A stretch of 64,000 bases of DNA from Saccharopolyspora shandongensis (GCF_900106995.1 NZ_FNOK01000018.1:62001-126000), one strand, 5' to 3'. Positions 1 through 8,872 are shown, counted from the stretch's first letter. Notes: generated by a model from the sequence alone, not told the origin. A program made the numbers and translations.

Positions 1-2
1 AG

Positions 3-110
3 TGGTGGCTGGACATCCCGGCCGTCGAGCTGCCTCTGGCCTCGGATTACGTGCGCCCGTCCACTGCCAGCCCGGTCATCGAGTTCGGCGGCGCGGGCAT
101 CAAACGATGA
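3..110 (+). CDS. C-terminal end of an unrecognised upstream gene (partial)
   Basis: An open frame enters from the left edge and ends at a TGA at 108-110. The 35 visible residues begin WWLDIPAVELPLASDY and end GAGIKR. The next gene's ATG at 107 overlaps this stop (ATGA), the typical spacing of translationally coupled actinomycete genes, so the two are probably co-transcribed. The family cannot be identified from this tail. Confidence 0.6.
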   Translation, partial: WWLDIPAVELPLASDYVRPSTASPVIEFGGAGIKR

Positions 111-1573
111 TGACGAGCCGTTCCGACCGGCGGCGCCGGTCACGCTCTTACTCCGAGGACCAGACCAGGGTGGACGACGTTGTGGGCGCGGGTGTGCGCA
201 GCGAGCGCGAACGTGACCGAAGTGGCGCGCATTCGAAGTTATCCGGGCCGGCGTCGGGTGAGCGTGCTGATGTCGCTGCCGATGTACAGCGCCGGGCGCG
301 GTGGGCGGCGGCGGTATCTGCGGTGGTCGTGGCAGGGCTGGGTTCGGGCTGTGCTCTCTACCTTCACCTTGCACATGGTTTGGTCGGGCCTGGTATCGGC
401 GTTGGGATCGGCACCGCTGTGGCTGTCGCGGCGTTGGTGGTTGTCCCGATCAAGGTGACTGCGGCCGTCACCGCCGTTCAGTCTCGTCAGGACGCCGAGG
501 CGATCGCACCGTCGCTTTTAGGCACGTCTGATCAGCAGCGATCGGTGCTGATCAATCTGTCGGTTCGACAGCAAGCGTGGATCGATCGGATTCGTGAGCT
601 GTTGAACGAGTTGGTCGAGAAGACCGAAGAACCCAACGATCTAGACATGCTCTTCCGGCTCGACCACTTCATCAATCTGTACAGCCGTAACGCCGAAAAT
701 CTCGGGGCGCTTTTCGGCGAGCCGCCTCAGCGGCAGACGGATTCGCCGGAGGTCATGTATACGGTGCTGCGCTCCGCGGTGTGCGAAATCGAGCACTATG
801 CCCGGATCAAGGTGGCTCCCCCGGATGATCGGCTCACCGTGCACGGTCATGCCTTTGTCGAGCTGGTGCACCTGCTGTCGGCGCTACTGGAGAACGCCAC
901 CGCGTTCTCCAAGGACGACGAGCCGGTCGGTCTGTCGGCCCGCGCCTGTCGGGCCGGTGTTGCGATCGAGGTGGAAGACCGGGGAGACGGCATGCACGAC
1001 GACGACTACGCGCGGCTGAACGCATCGCTCGCTGATCCCGGTCAGATTGACTTGGGACAGCAACTCGGCGAGGACGGACGCACAGGTCTGGCGATCGTGG
1101 CGGTCTACGCTCACCGCTTGGAGACACGGGTAGAGCTGCGCCGCAACAACTTCGGCGGCACCACCGCCGTCGTCGTGGTGCCGCAGCGTTTGCTCGGCAC
1201 TCCGCAGCGTCCACAGCAGCCGCCTGCTCCCGCGGCCGGAAGCATTCGCCCCAGTGCGCCTCCCCCCGTTGACACGCCGCAGCCGGTGAAGCACGCGGCG
1301 GTGACCGAGGGTCACCGTGCGCCGGGGCCCGGCAGGCAACAGCAAGGGCCACCGTTGCCCAAGCGGATCCCGGATCGGGCGAACAGGGCAGGCGAGGAAG
1401 GCCGACATCACTACTTCGAGGGGGATCTCCACAACGGAGGTCGGCCTGCTCTCCCCGTGCGCGCGGGCACCTATTTGCCTGCCGCCCTGCACGAACCGGC
1501 CGCTGCAGACCGCAGGCATGTCAAAGAGCTGGATCCGGATCTGCTTGCCGATCTCACCGACGGCACGGACTGA
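107..1573 (+). CDS. cvnA: Conservon sensor ATPase CvnA (histidine-kinase-like)
   Basis: 488 aa membrane-anchored histidine-kinase-like protein, first gene of a conservon. After an Arg-rich basic N-terminus there are two adjacent hydrophobic segments (about residues 75-120), a helical dimerisation-type region containing LFRLDH and RNAENL, which is the usual CvnA signature, and an HATPase_c domain with the N box LLENATAFS, the G1 box DRGDGM and GRTGLAIV. The C-terminal 130 residues are Pro-rich and low in complexity. Conservons act as membrane complexes resembling eukaryotic G-protein-coupled sensors. I chose the ATG at 107 because it overlaps the upstream stop; a GTG reading from position 2 would collide with the upstream coding frame. 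The sensor part is short compared with large nitrate-sensor-like CvnA proteins. Confidence 0.85.
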   Translation: MMTSRSDRRRRSRSYSEDQTRVDDVVGAGVRSERERDRSGAHSKLSGPASGERADVAADVQRRARWAAAVSAVVVAGLGSGCALYLHLAHGLVGPGIGVGIGTAVAVAALVVVPIKVTAAVTAVQSRQDAEAIAPSLLGTSDQQRSVLINLSVRQQAWIDRIRELLNELVEKTEEPNDLDMLFRLDHFINLYSRNAENLGALFGEPPQRQTDSPEVMYTVLRSAVCEIEHYARIKVAPPDDRLTVHGHAFVELVHLLSALLENATAFSKDDEPVGLSARACRAGVAIEVEDRGDGMHDDDYARLNASLADPGQIDLGQQLGEDGRTGLAIVAVYAHRLETRVELRRNNFGGTTAVVVVPQRLLGTPQRPQQPPAPAAGSIRPSAPPPVDTPQPVKHAAVTEGHRAPGPGRQQQGPPLPKRIPDRANRAGEEGRHHYFEGDLHNGGRPALPVRAGTYLPAALHEPAAADRRHVKELDPDLLADLTDGTD

Positions 1574-1617
1574 GTCGACGGGGCCAACACCTCACCGGTC
1601 ACACGCGAAGGAACCCG

Positions 1618-2043
1618 ATGATGGACCACGACACGACATCACCCGCCAACTACGTGCACGAGCTTCTCCGGAAGGTGCCCAAAGCCCGCTGTGGGCTGGT
1701 GGCGTCCCGAGACGGACTGGCCATCACGGCCGTGAATCTGGACTCCACTTCCGCGGCTCGGTTGTCGGCGACCGTGTCCGCGATCTTCTCGCTGGTCGGC
1801 CAGGCCGCCGTGGAGGCCGGTGATGGTGGCGGCGGCGACGTCCACCAGCTTCACGCCGAGGTCAGTAACAGCATCCTGTCCATCGTCGGGGCCGAGGGCA
1901 GTGTGCTGGCCGTGCTCTCTGACCTGGAGGTGAACCGGAAGGTGCTGGGCTTCGAGATGAGGAAGCTCGTGAAGGCCCTGCCGGAGCAGATGTCGACCCC
2001 GCCCCGGATGACCACGCCACCGACCACGTTGAGTGCCGGGTGA
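1618..2043 (+). CDS. cvnB: Conservon roadblock/LC7 protein CvnB
   Basis: 141 aa roadblock/LC7-domain protein. The domain is visible in VASRDGLAITAVNLDSTSA, then a long helix, then SILSIVGAEGSVLAVLSDLEV. Proteins of this family act as regulators or GAP-like partners of the small GTPase (CvnD) of the same operon. The start ATGATG at 1618 follows a GAAGGAA Shine-Dalgarno. The stop overlaps the GTG start of cvnC. The order A-B-C-D is the canonical conservon order. Confidence 0.9.
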   Translation: MMDHDTTSPANYVHELLRKVPKARCGLVASRDGLAITAVNLDSTSAARLSATVSAIFSLVGQAAVEAGDGGGGDVHQLHAEVSNSILSIVGAEGSVLAVLSDLEVNRKVLGFEMRKLVKALPEQMSTPPRMTTPPTTLSAG

Positions 2044-2420
2044 CGATTGCGGTGCCCGAGGACAACCTGAGTGCGAGCGCCGGTGCGCGGGTGCGCCCCT
2101 ACATCCGCACCGGTGGCCGGACCCGGCCCTCGGAGGACGCCATCGTAAGCCTTGATCTCGAAGCGAAGGTGTTCTCCACCCAACGAATCCCTCCGCAGCG
2201 CGTGGCGCCAGACCACCGTGAGGCGTTGCAGATCTGTGACCGTCCGCGCACGGTCGCGGAAGTCGCGGCGCGGCTACGCCTTCCCGTGGCGCTGGCGAAA
2301 GTACTGCTGCGGGGGCTCATCGACGTGGGAGCGGTGGCGGTGCGCGCGTCGACCACCTCGCGCTTCGCCCGTGACCGAGAGACCCTGGAGCGCCTTCATG
2401 CGGCCCTGCAGCAACTCTGA
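2040..2420 (+). CDS. cvnC: Conservon DUF742 protein CvnC
   Basis: 126 aa DUF742 protein. It has the family hallmarks RVRPYIRTGGRT near the N-terminus and a winged-helix-like C-terminal half (ALQICDRPRTVAEVAARLRL, then VLLRGLIDVG). The GTG start at 2040 overlaps the cvnB stop (GTGA). In other conservons this protein interacts with CvnA, CvnB and CvnD and may bind DNA or act as an adaptor; that role is inferred from the family. Confidence 0.9.
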   Translation: MTIAVPEDNLSASAGARVRPYIRTGGRTRPSEDAIVSLDLEAKVFSTQRIPPQRVAPDHREALQICDRPRTVAEVAARLRLPVALAKVLLRGLIDVGAVAVRASTTSRFARDRETLERLHAALQQL

Positions 2421-2979
2421 TCCGAGCCCGCAGGCGACCGTCCAGTGCAAGATCATCATCTCGGGCGGGCTCGGTGCCGGCAAAACCACCTTCGTCTCAA
2501 CGATCAGCGACATCCCGCCCCTGATCACCGAAGAGCGGTTCACGACCGCCAGCGAAGGCACTGACGACCTCGCCGGCTTGGAACGCAAGGTCACGACGAC
2601 CGTCGCGATGGACTTCGGCCTTCTGGCCTGGCCAGAGCACAACATGGAGCTGTACCTGTTCGGCACGCCGGGCCAGCACCGGTTCTGGTTCATGTGGGAC
2701 GAGCTGATCCGCGGCGCGGCCGGCGCGGTCGTGCTCGCTGACACCCGCAGGCTTGAGGATTGTTTCGGGCCCGTGGAGTTCTTCCTGCGACGCGGCCTGC
2801 CGTTCATCCTCGCCGTGAACGTCTTCGACGATGCCTACCGCTACGAGCCGGGCGAACTGCGGGATGCGCTCCGGCTCGATCCTGGCGTCCCGATCCTGTT
2901 CTGCGATGCACGCGAGCGCCACTCCGTCACAGGTGTCCTCGGCGGCGTGGTCGCGCATGTCCTGAAACTGCTGACGTAG
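2398..2979 (+). CDS. cvnD: Conservon GTP-binding protein CvnD
   Basis: 193 aa small Ras-like GTPase of the conservon type. The Walker A motif is GGLGAGKTT near residue 22, the G3-like motif is FGTPGQHRF, and the expected base-recognition region is AVNVFDDA. The ATG at 2398 overlaps the end of cvnC by 23 bp and gives the usual family length; the same frame is open further upstream but there it only shadows cvnC. It is likely the GTP-switch output of the CvnA-B-C complex. Confidence 0.9.
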   Translation: MRPCSNSDPSPQATVQCKIIISGGLGAGKTTFVSTISDIPPLITEERFTTASEGTDDLAGLERKVTTTVAMDFGLLAWPEHNMELYLFGTPGQHRFWFMWDELIRGAAGAVVLADTRRLEDCFGPVEFFLRRGLPFILAVNVFDDAYRYEPGELRDALRLDPGVPILFCDARERHSVTGVLGGVVAHVLKLLT

Positions 2980-3002
2980 TCGGTGAAAGATTAAAGGAGT
3001 CC

Positions 3003-3572
3003 ATGGTGAAGACCATGTCCATACGCGGTCTGGGCGCCCCGCCGGATGACCCCGAGAAGGCAGCAGGGGAGGAGGCAGCACGGCAGCACCGGCTGCGCGC
3101 GTTGGGGATCACTGCGCAGCCCGATCGCGAATTCGACGAGATTGCGCATGGGCTGGCGCGCGCGCTGGGCACGCCCCACGCGATGGTCAACGTGTTTCTG
3201 GACCAGACGCAGGTCTTCATTGGGCTGCATACGCCGTCGATGCAGCACAGCTTGGTCCTACACGACACCGCGCGCATGTCGCGGATCATGTCCCGGGACA
3301 AGGGGTTTTGCCCGCTCACAGTGCGGCGCCGCGTGCCGCTGGCCATCAAGAATGTCTTCGGGGTCCCGCTGTTCGCCAGCAACGACGTGGTGGACCGATT
3401 CCAGGTCCAGACGTATCTCGGCGCCCCGTTGATCGATCACACCGGAACCGCCTTGGGCACGACCTGCGTCGTCGGCAACGAACCGCGCGACTGGCAGCAA
3501 AGCCACGTCGAGCTCATCAAATCAACGGCTCGCGACGTCCTGGATCTGATGTACCAACGGCGGCAGCGCTGA
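3003..3572 (+). CDS. GAF-domain protein, conservon-associated
   Basis: 189 aa protein made almost entirely of one GAF domain: FDEIAHGLARALGTPHAMVNVFLDQTQ, the middle strand region, then YLGAPLIDHTGTALGTTCV near the end. The ATG follows AAAGGAG with good spacing, 23 bp after cvnD, so it is probably the fifth gene of the conservon operon. GAF proteins downstream of cvnD are common and may sense a small ligand; the ligand is unknown. Confidence 0.8.
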   Translation: MVKTMSIRGLGAPPDDPEKAAGEEAARQHRLRALGITAQPDREFDEIAHGLARALGTPHAMVNVFLDQTQVFIGLHTPSMQHSLVLHDTARMSRIMSRDKGFCPLTVRRRVPLAIKNVFGVPLFASNDVVDRFQVQTYLGAPLIDHTGTALGTTCVVGNEPRDWQQSHVELIKSTARDVLDLMYQRRQR

Positions 3573-3693
3573 CAGGCGGAGCGGCCTGACACCCCTGGTC
3601 GACCGCCCATGAACCGTTTCGCAGAACCGTGTCGTCGAGGTGATCAACACGGCGCCGCCCACCGGGTGGCCGTCGCGAGAAGTGAGGATGCTG

Positions 3694-4920
3694 ATGGTGG
3701 ACGTTGACGTGATTGCTCAGATTGACGCGTATTTCTGCACTCCCCGACACCGCCAGCTCCGCGACGATGTCCGGCGGTTCGCTCAGACCGAAATCGCACC
3801 CCATGTCCCCGCGATGGAAACGGACCAGCAGATCCAGTACGAGCTGGCGCACCGGATCGCAGCGCAGGGATGGCTTGGTCCCACCATCAGCGGAGAGTAT
3901 GGAGGGATGGGCGAAGGACACGTCGCCAAGACCATCATTGACGAGGAAGTGTCCACCGTCAGCGCCCCGATGGGCGCGATGGTGCAAGCCTCCCAGCTCG
4001 GCACCGCCAAAATCATCCACTACGGCACCCTGGAACAGCGGCGGCGTTGGCTGCCCGCGATCGCCCGAGGAGACGTTCTGCCCACGATCGCTGTTACCGA
4101 GCCCACAAGCGGTGGCCATGTGCTGGGCATGACTACCTCAGCCCGACGGGACGGTGACGACTACATCCTCAACGGCCGCAAGGTTTACGTGGGCAACTCC
4201 CATGTCGGCACCCTGCACGGCGTGGTCGCGCGTACCGGCGCCGGCAAGAACCTCACCGCGTTCCTCGTGGAAGCCGACCGCCCTGGACTGACCGTCGCAG
4301 GCCTCGAACCCACGCTCGGACTGCACGGGTTCTCCTTCGGCGAACTGATCTTCGACGACTGCCGCGTTCCCACAGCGAACCGGATTGGCAGAGAAGGCGA
4401 CGGCTGGAAGGTCGCCTACTCCTCCAGCATCACCTACGGGCGCCCCAACCTGACGGCGGTCTCGCTGGGGATCCACCGAGCGCTCCTGAAGGACACCGTC
4501 GCCTACGTGAAGCAGCAGCGCCGGTACGGGCGACGGCTGGCCGATCTGTCGATCATCAAGGACAAAATCGGCAAAATGCGGTCCCACCTCATGACGTCGG
4601 CCGCAAACGCGTACCTCGCCGTGTCCATGCTGGACCGAAACCTGCCCTGCGACACCGAGCTGATCAATGCCAAATATCAAGGCGTGGAATTGCTGCTGGA
4701 GTCCGTCCGCATCGCGGTCGACGCACACGGAGCAGCCGCACTGCTACGCCGAAATCACATCGAACGGTACCTCCGCGATGCCTATCACATGCTCACCCCC
4801 GCTGGGACCCCGGAGATTCAACTACTACGCCTTGCTGAGGCCGAACTCGGCACAATGACAGGACAGTGGTCAGAACAACTGGCCGACCGTATCGCCACTA
4901 CACCTTCAGCTACTTCCTGA
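3694..4920 (+). CDS. Acyl-CoA dehydrogenase family protein
   Basis: 408 aa flavoprotein with the full acyl-CoA dehydrogenase fold: an N-terminal helical domain, the middle beta-domain signature AVTEPTSGG, then GRPNLTAVSLGIHRALLKDTVAYVKQQRRYGRRLADL and a C-terminal helical bundle. The start at 3694 is placed 6 nt after GAAGTGAGG; 3688 and a GTG at 3640 are alternatives. The segment where many family members carry the catalytic Glu (EGT) reads PAGT here, so the base is absent or lies elsewhere, as in isovaleryl-type enzymes. Substrate unknown; a link to the conservon is not evident. Confidence 0.85.
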   Translation: MVDVDVIAQIDAYFCTPRHRQLRDDVRRFAQTEIAPHVPAMETDQQIQYELAHRIAAQGWLGPTISGEYGGMGEGHVAKTIIDEEVSTVSAPMGAMVQASQLGTAKIIHYGTLEQRRRWLPAIARGDVLPTIAVTEPTSGGHVLGMTTSARRDGDDYILNGRKVYVGNSHVGTLHGVVARTGAGKNLTAFLVEADRPGLTVAGLEPTLGLHGFSFGELIFDDCRVPTANRIGREGDGWKVAYSSSITYGRPNLTAVSLGIHRALLKDTVAYVKQQRRYGRRLADLSIIKDKIGKMRSHLMTSAANAYLAVSMLDRNLPCDTELINAKYQGVELLLESVRIAVDAHGAAALLRRNHIERYLRDAYHMLTPAGTPEIQLLRLAEAELGTMTGQWSEQLADRIATTPSATS

Positions 4921-5130
4921 CCACGCGCATGCACAGGTGGCGCGCTGCCCTTGCTGACGTACATGATTCCCTGCACCCCCACAGATCGCGACACAGCTGG
5001 TCCACGGTTCGGGGCGGTAGCCCATTGATTATCCCGATGATCACCGATGACGGCGGCAAACCAGCCCGCTGCTACCTCACGACGAGGTGATGCGGCGATG
5101 CCACTCCCTCCCATTCCCGCCGAGGCACGA

Positions 5131-5497
5131 CTCGTCTGAGACCGCGCTCGGCGCCCGGCTGATTATTCCCGCGCCTGTGCCGGGGTCGGGTGTTCATCGG
5201 CGAGGAGAAGAGAGGGCGCCGCTGATTTTGTCCTGGTGGAGGGAGTGCGATCTCTCCACCAGCCGTGGTGCCGGGCATTGCCGGTGTTCAACGACGCACA
5301 TCGGCGCGATGCCCGGCACCCTTGATGTTGTTGCGGTTGGTCGCGGCCTGACACGGCGGAATCTGCGGGCACAACGCTGAGCTCTAGCGATGCCGCTACG
5401 GAGGTGCTCGCTCGTGCCTCCGGCGGGCTGCCACTCCAGGCGGTCCTTGCGACGGGCAGCTCGCGTCGCCGCCGACCACCACCGCCACGCTCCACGC
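5131..5497 (+). repeat. Hairpin-rich leader repeat, copy 1
   Basis: This stretch is nearly identical to 14851-15050 plus 15333-15497. It contains two clear stem-loops: CTGGTGGAG at 5233-5241 with CTCCACCAG at 5254-5262, and GTGCCGGGCAT at 5268-5278 with its complement at 5309-5319. A weaker GGAGG/CCTCC hairpin lies near 5400. The loops between the arms are also conserved between copies. It ends about 35 bp before a TPR regulator gene, as copy 2 also does. No protein reading is convincing on either strand. The 4921-5130 stretch before it shows nothing recognisable. Confidence 0.7.
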
Positions 5498-5531
5498 CAG
5501 ATTCAGAGAACACCATGCGAGGTTTCCCGAC

Positions 5532-6755
5532 ATGTCCTACTATGCCCTGCCTGCCCAAGCTCAGTTTCTGTATCGCCGGTTCGGTGATCACCCCAGCCCC
5601 CGCGCCACGGTGGATGCTGCGGCCGCCATGCTCGATACCGGCACCAACCGAGCCAGGAAGTTGCTGGAGGTCCTTCGGGACGCCGGCATGGTCGACGAAC
5701 ACGACGCCGGCTACACGCTCCCCACCGCGGACCAGGAACACGCCCGCACCCTCGCGGATCGCGAAGACGAGCCGAGAGTCCGAAAGGACACGCGCTCGCG
5801 CGTTATCGAGCGCGCCTATCTTCCGCAGCTCATCGAAGCCGACTACATCCTCAACCCAGGGCCGCACCACTACAACCCCGCCTATGTGGATCTCGAATCC
5901 GGCGCTCGCCAGTCGCGCTTCAGCAGTCCCAAGGAGGCGATGACGTGGTTCATCGCCAACATGGGCACCCTCCGGGGACTCATACGCCAGGCACATGACG
6001 ACAAGAACTTCACCGCGGTCTGGCAATTGGCCGAGGCCAGCAGGGGCGGGCATCTCAAGGGCCGCTGCAATAACTGGCTGGTCGAGACGCACGAGGTCGC
6101 CGTCGAAGCCGCCTTGAAATGCCGCAGCCCCTGGGCCTCGATCGGCCACTCCCGCTTGTCGTCGGGTTACCGCAACACCGGCCGTGTCGACGAGGCCATA
6201 GCCATCGCTGTCACCGCCCGCAGGCTCGCCGTCAACGCCGGCGATGAATGGGCGGAATCAGCCGCGTGGTCCGCTGAGGGCCGGGGCTACTTCGCCGCAG
6301 AGGAGTACCACCTCGCTCTGGAGCGGTACCTGCAATCGCTGCTGATCGCCGAGCGGATCAACGACGCCCGCAGTGTCGCACTCCGAATCCGGCACATGGC
6401 CGAGTGCTACTTCGCGATGAACAAATACGCAGAGGCATGCCAGTTCTTCGAAGGCGCGGCCACGCGAATGAAGAGCATCGGTTTCCGCGATGGCCTCGCG
6501 ATGGTCATAGTCCTTCTCGCCGATGCGCGCATCGCCGTCGGCCAAGCGGACGAGGCGATCGACGAACTGCACGACGCCCTGGCCATCATGGACGAATCAG
6601 GCTCGGATGCCTATGTCGCTGAAGTCTTCGCGCGCCTCGCCGCCGTTTCCGAGAAGCTGGGTCGCACTGCCGACGCGCGGCGCTACTCGGCCGAGGCCGA
6701 CAGCCGCTTCGCCGCCATCAACGACCGTGACAGCCTGATCGAGGGCGAGCAGTGA
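5532..6755 (+). CDS. TPR regulator with N-terminal winged helix, lacking an NB-ARC domain
   Basis: 407 aa. The first 75 residues look like the winged-helix region found between the NB-ARC and TPR parts of STAND/AfsR-type regulators (ARKLLEVLRDAGMVDEHDAGYTL). Residues 150-400 are helical TPR-like repeats (HSRLSSGYRNTGRVDEAI, LERYLQSLLIAERINDARS, ADARIAVGQADEAIDELHDAL). No P-loop NTPase or SARP domain precedes it, so it resembles the C-terminal half of a STAND regulator as a stand-alone gene. The leader repeat lies just upstream. The stop overlaps the lipoprotein gene start (GTGA), suggesting one operon. Confidence 0.7.
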   Translation: MSYYALPAQAQFLYRRFGDHPSPRATVDAAAAMLDTGTNRARKLLEVLRDAGMVDEHDAGYTLPTADQEHARTLADREDEPRVRKDTRSRVIERAYLPQLIEADYILNPGPHHYNPAYVDLESGARQSRFSSPKEAMTWFIANMGTLRGLIRQAHDDKNFTAVWQLAEASRGGHLKGRCNNWLVETHEVAVEAALKCRSPWASIGHSRLSSGYRNTGRVDEAIAIAVTARRLAVNAGDEWAESAAWSAEGRGYFAAEEYHLALERYLQSLLIAERINDARSVALRIRHMAECYFAMNKYAEACQFFEGAATRMKSIGFRDGLAMVIVLLADARIAVGQADEAIDELHDALAIMDESGSDAYVAEVFARLAAVSEKLGRTADARRYSAEADSRFAAINDRDSLIEGEQ

Positions 6756-7405
6756 TCACCAGTGCGATGAGCGGTTTCGGGCCGAGTACGTCACCTTCCG
6801 GCAGCCCTGGTATTCGGGCGCCACTGGCGATCCTTCTACAACACGTCGCGGTGCTGGCGCTGACGGCCCTGCTCGCGGCGGGGTGTGCAGAGGCTCCTGA
6901 CCCCGCAGACGACCGCTTCAAGGCCTTGCCTCGCCTCTGCGACCTGATCTCGCCGGAGACGGTACGCCAGGTCCTCGGTGAGCCGGTGGAGATCAAGACA
7001 GTGCAGGTCGAGACCACCGGCTACTGCCTGTGGACGTTTCGGGACCTGGCCACGGAAGGACCGCACCCGCTTGAGCGGGTCGCCTCGCTGCACGCGACCC
7101 TGCACCGCAGCACCGCCAGGCGTTTCGGTACCGCCGCGGCGTCGGAGGAACTCCAGCGATTAACCCAGGCATCGGCACAGCCCTACGAGCACGTCGAAGA
7201 CGTCGGGGACGACGCGATGCGAAGGACTATGCCCGACGGAGCCGACTACGTGATTGTCGTGCACAACTTGAACATCAAGCTATGGGTGGTAGGCCGAGAC
7301 GTGATCGACACGTCCGGGACCGTCGTGCCCATCCCGATGCGCCAAACCGGCTCGGCAGCATCGCGTCTCGCCGGTGAGGTCGTGTCGAGAGCCGACGGCG
7401 CCTGA
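6752..7405 (+). CDS. Lipoprotein, DUF3558-like paralogue A
   Basis: 217 aa. A hydrophobic signal ends in the lipobox LLAAGC (Cys45), so it is probably a lipid-anchored exported protein. The body shares blocks with the product of 39578-40243: LPRLCDLISPETV, VETTGYCLWTFRDL, SLHATLHRS and DYVIVVHNLN. DUF3558 proteins have the same CDL/CAL opening after the anchor. GTG start overlaps the upstream TPR gene stop; an ATG 15 bp further in is an alternative. Function unknown. Confidence 0.75.
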   Translation: MITSAMSGFGPSTSPSGSPGIRAPLAILLQHVAVLALTALLAAGCAEAPDPADDRFKALPRLCDLISPETVRQVLGEPVEIKTVQVETTGYCLWTFRDLATEGPHPLERVASLHATLHRSTARRFGTAAASEELQRLTQASAQPYEHVEDVGDDAMRRTMPDGADYVIVVHNLNIKLWVVGRDVIDTSGTVVPIPMRQTGSAASRLAGEVVSRADGA

Positions 7406-7461
7406 AAGGCGCCGCCCGCGCGAAACGCCACCGCCTGCGTTTCCGATGAGAGGAGCATTCG

Positions 7462-7782
7462 TTGATCACCAAGGTGGCCAGTCGCCTTCGCGCTTGGGGC
7501 ACCAGCCCCGGTCCCGCAAAGCTCGTCGCGCTCTGCACGAGTCTTCCGTCGCAGGCGATTCTGGTGCGGCTCGCAATCAACCTCGGTGATTTAGATCCGG
7601 CGCGGGCTCGCCTTGGCGGGATCATCATCCCAATGATGGCCATCGCAATCCTGGCCACGCTGGTTCTCGTCACACTGCGTGCACGCAAAACGGCCACCGC
7701 GTGGATCGCCGCCGGATACGTGGTCGTTCTCGGGGTCGGATTCGTGCTTTCTCTTGGATACCGAAAAAATGGACATTTCTAA
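7462..7782 (+). CDS. Small membrane protein
   Basis: 106 aa with two predicted transmembrane helices (LGGIIIPMMAIAILATLVLV and WIAAGYVVVLGVGFVLSL). TTG start preceded by GAGAGGAG. It sits between the lipoprotein gene and a mini-membrane-protein gene with only 3 bp between coding regions, probably in one operon. Function unknown. Confidence 0.55.
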   Translation: MITKVASRLRAWGTSPGPAKLVALCTSLPSQAILVRLAINLGDLDPARARLGGIIIPMMAIAILATLVLVTLRARKTATAWIAAGYVVVLGVGFVLSLGYRKNGHF

Positions 7783-7785
7783 TTC

Positions 7786-7953
7786 ATGGATGCTCCCGAA
7801 GAGGAATCCTTTGTGGCCAGTGGTGTGACTTTCGTGGTCACCTATGGAGGCGGCAGCGTTAAGCCCGGCTGCCGTGGCTGCGCGATCGGGTGCACAGTTG
7901 CGCTGGCTGCGTACGTGCTCACGGCCATCCTCGTGTATCTCTACACACGATGA
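7786..7953 (+). CDS. Twin-cysteine mini membrane protein, copy 1
   Basis: 55 aa, with a short polar N-terminus, the motif RGCAIGC, and a single transmembrane helix ending in a basic C-terminus. The arrangement of RGC-two residues-GC directly before the helix recurs in the 43 aa protein at 43143-43274, which supports both as genuine genes of one family. It starts with ATG 3 bp after the previous stop. Function unknown. Confidence 0.55.
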   Translation: MDAPEEESFVASGVTFVVTYGGGSVKPGCRGCAIGCTVALAAYVLTAILVYLYTR

Positions 7954-8042
7954 CCCAGTACTTCTAGCGCTAGGAATTCGCCACCAACTCCGGGCCAGCA
8001 ACCGAACCGCGACATCAACCCGAAGATGACCAGGTAGGGAAC

Positions 8043-8648
8043 GTGGCCACATCATTTCCCCCGCGCCCTCACTCTCAAACTGGCGATCCTAGGCCGCCGA
8101 AGGCGCCCCGGATCACTGTGTGGACCAAGCTGCCGCGGAGATCGTCGAAACTGGCTCGGTACTTGAAGGCGCCGGAAGGACGGGGCCCGGTGCTGGAGTG
8201 GTACCAGGCGACGATCGACTCGGCGATCCTGTCCGGCCTGGCCGTATCGGCAATCATGTTCGTCCTGATGTGCCTCCGGGCCTGGGGCTTCGACTGGATG
8301 AGCACTTGGTGGCTTTGGATTTTCGTCGTCGCACCGGTGATTCTCTGGCCACTGTGGATTCTGGCTTTCCACTCGTCCGGGATCTCGGCCGGCGCCGACT
8401 GGCTCGCGACCGAAAAGGGCTACATCGACACCTACGAGCTCACCGAAGTCAGAGTCGAAGGCGCCAGCGGAGGACTCGCCTGGACCCTGGAACTCACGGA
8501 CAAAAAGGGCGTGGAGCTGTCAATCGACGCAGCCGACATCGAGGCCAACCAGGCACTCTGGGATCTCGTCTACAACGGCATCCGCTACTCCGTCCAACGA
8601 GGCGCCAAGACCAACCCGCGCGCGCTGGACAAGCTGCGGCTGCGGTAG
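8043..8648 (+). CDS. Two-TM membrane protein of unknown function
   Basis: 201 aa. A basic N-terminal 60 residues is followed by two hydrophobic helices (about 60-85 and 90-115) and a cytoplasmic-looking C-terminal domain with alternating strands (VRVEGASGGLAWTLELTDKKGVELSI) resembling a small PH-like fold. GTG start at 8043 after GTAGGGAA. Last clear gene of the run that begins at the TPR regulator. Confidence 0.6.
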   Translation: MATSFPPRPHSQTGDPRPPKAPRITVWTKLPRRSSKLARYLKAPEGRGPVLEWYQATIDSAILSGLAVSAIMFVLMCLRAWGFDWMSTWWLWIFVVAPVILWPLWILAFHSSGISAGADWLATEKGYIDTYELTEVRVEGASGGLAWTLELTDKKGVELSIDAADIEANQALWDLVYNGIRYSVQRGAKTNPRALDKLRLR

Positions 8649-8651
8649 CCA

Positions 8652-8807
8652 ATGTGCGACCTTCTCCACTCTTTCTCGTTGGCGCTGCACACCGTGCCCA
8701 TGCATAGGTCGCTGATGACGCTGTGGCGGGTCGATCAACTGGCCGCGAACCGTCTCGTTGGTCTCCCCCGCCGCAAACGTGGCGGAGCCCGAAACAACCT
8801 TTTGTAG
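8652..8807 (+). pseudogene. Short ORF sharing a repeat with the gene at 12958
   Basis: 51 codons from ATG. The central part (LALHTVPMHRSLMTLWRVDQL) matches the product of 12958-13821 over about 21 residues. At the DNA level 8681-8740 is about 92% identical to 13096-13155, and all five differences seen fall in first or second codon positions. It may be a remnant of a related gene, or the shared DNA may be a nucleotide-level element. Confidence 0.35.
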
Positions 8808-8811
8808 GGAA

Positions 8812-8840
8812 CTGCAGGCGAGCTCTTCCGCAGGTGAGCC
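8812..8840. repeat. 29-bp dispersed repeat, copy 1
   Basis: CTGCAGGCGAGCTCT followed by CCGCAGGTGAGCC. The same unit with two substitutions occurs at 20063-20091. The unit itself contains an internal near-direct repeat (GCAGGCGAGC and GCAGGTGAGC). Role unknown. Confidence 0.5.
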
Positions 8841-8872
8841 CACCCGCAACCTGAAACGGAACGACTGAGCTG

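Noticed and set aside
2..106. 5' extension of CvnA to a GTG at position 2
   Set aside because: It overlaps another coding frame ending at 110 and is Arg/His rich without family similarity; the ATG at 107 overlaps that stop as expected.
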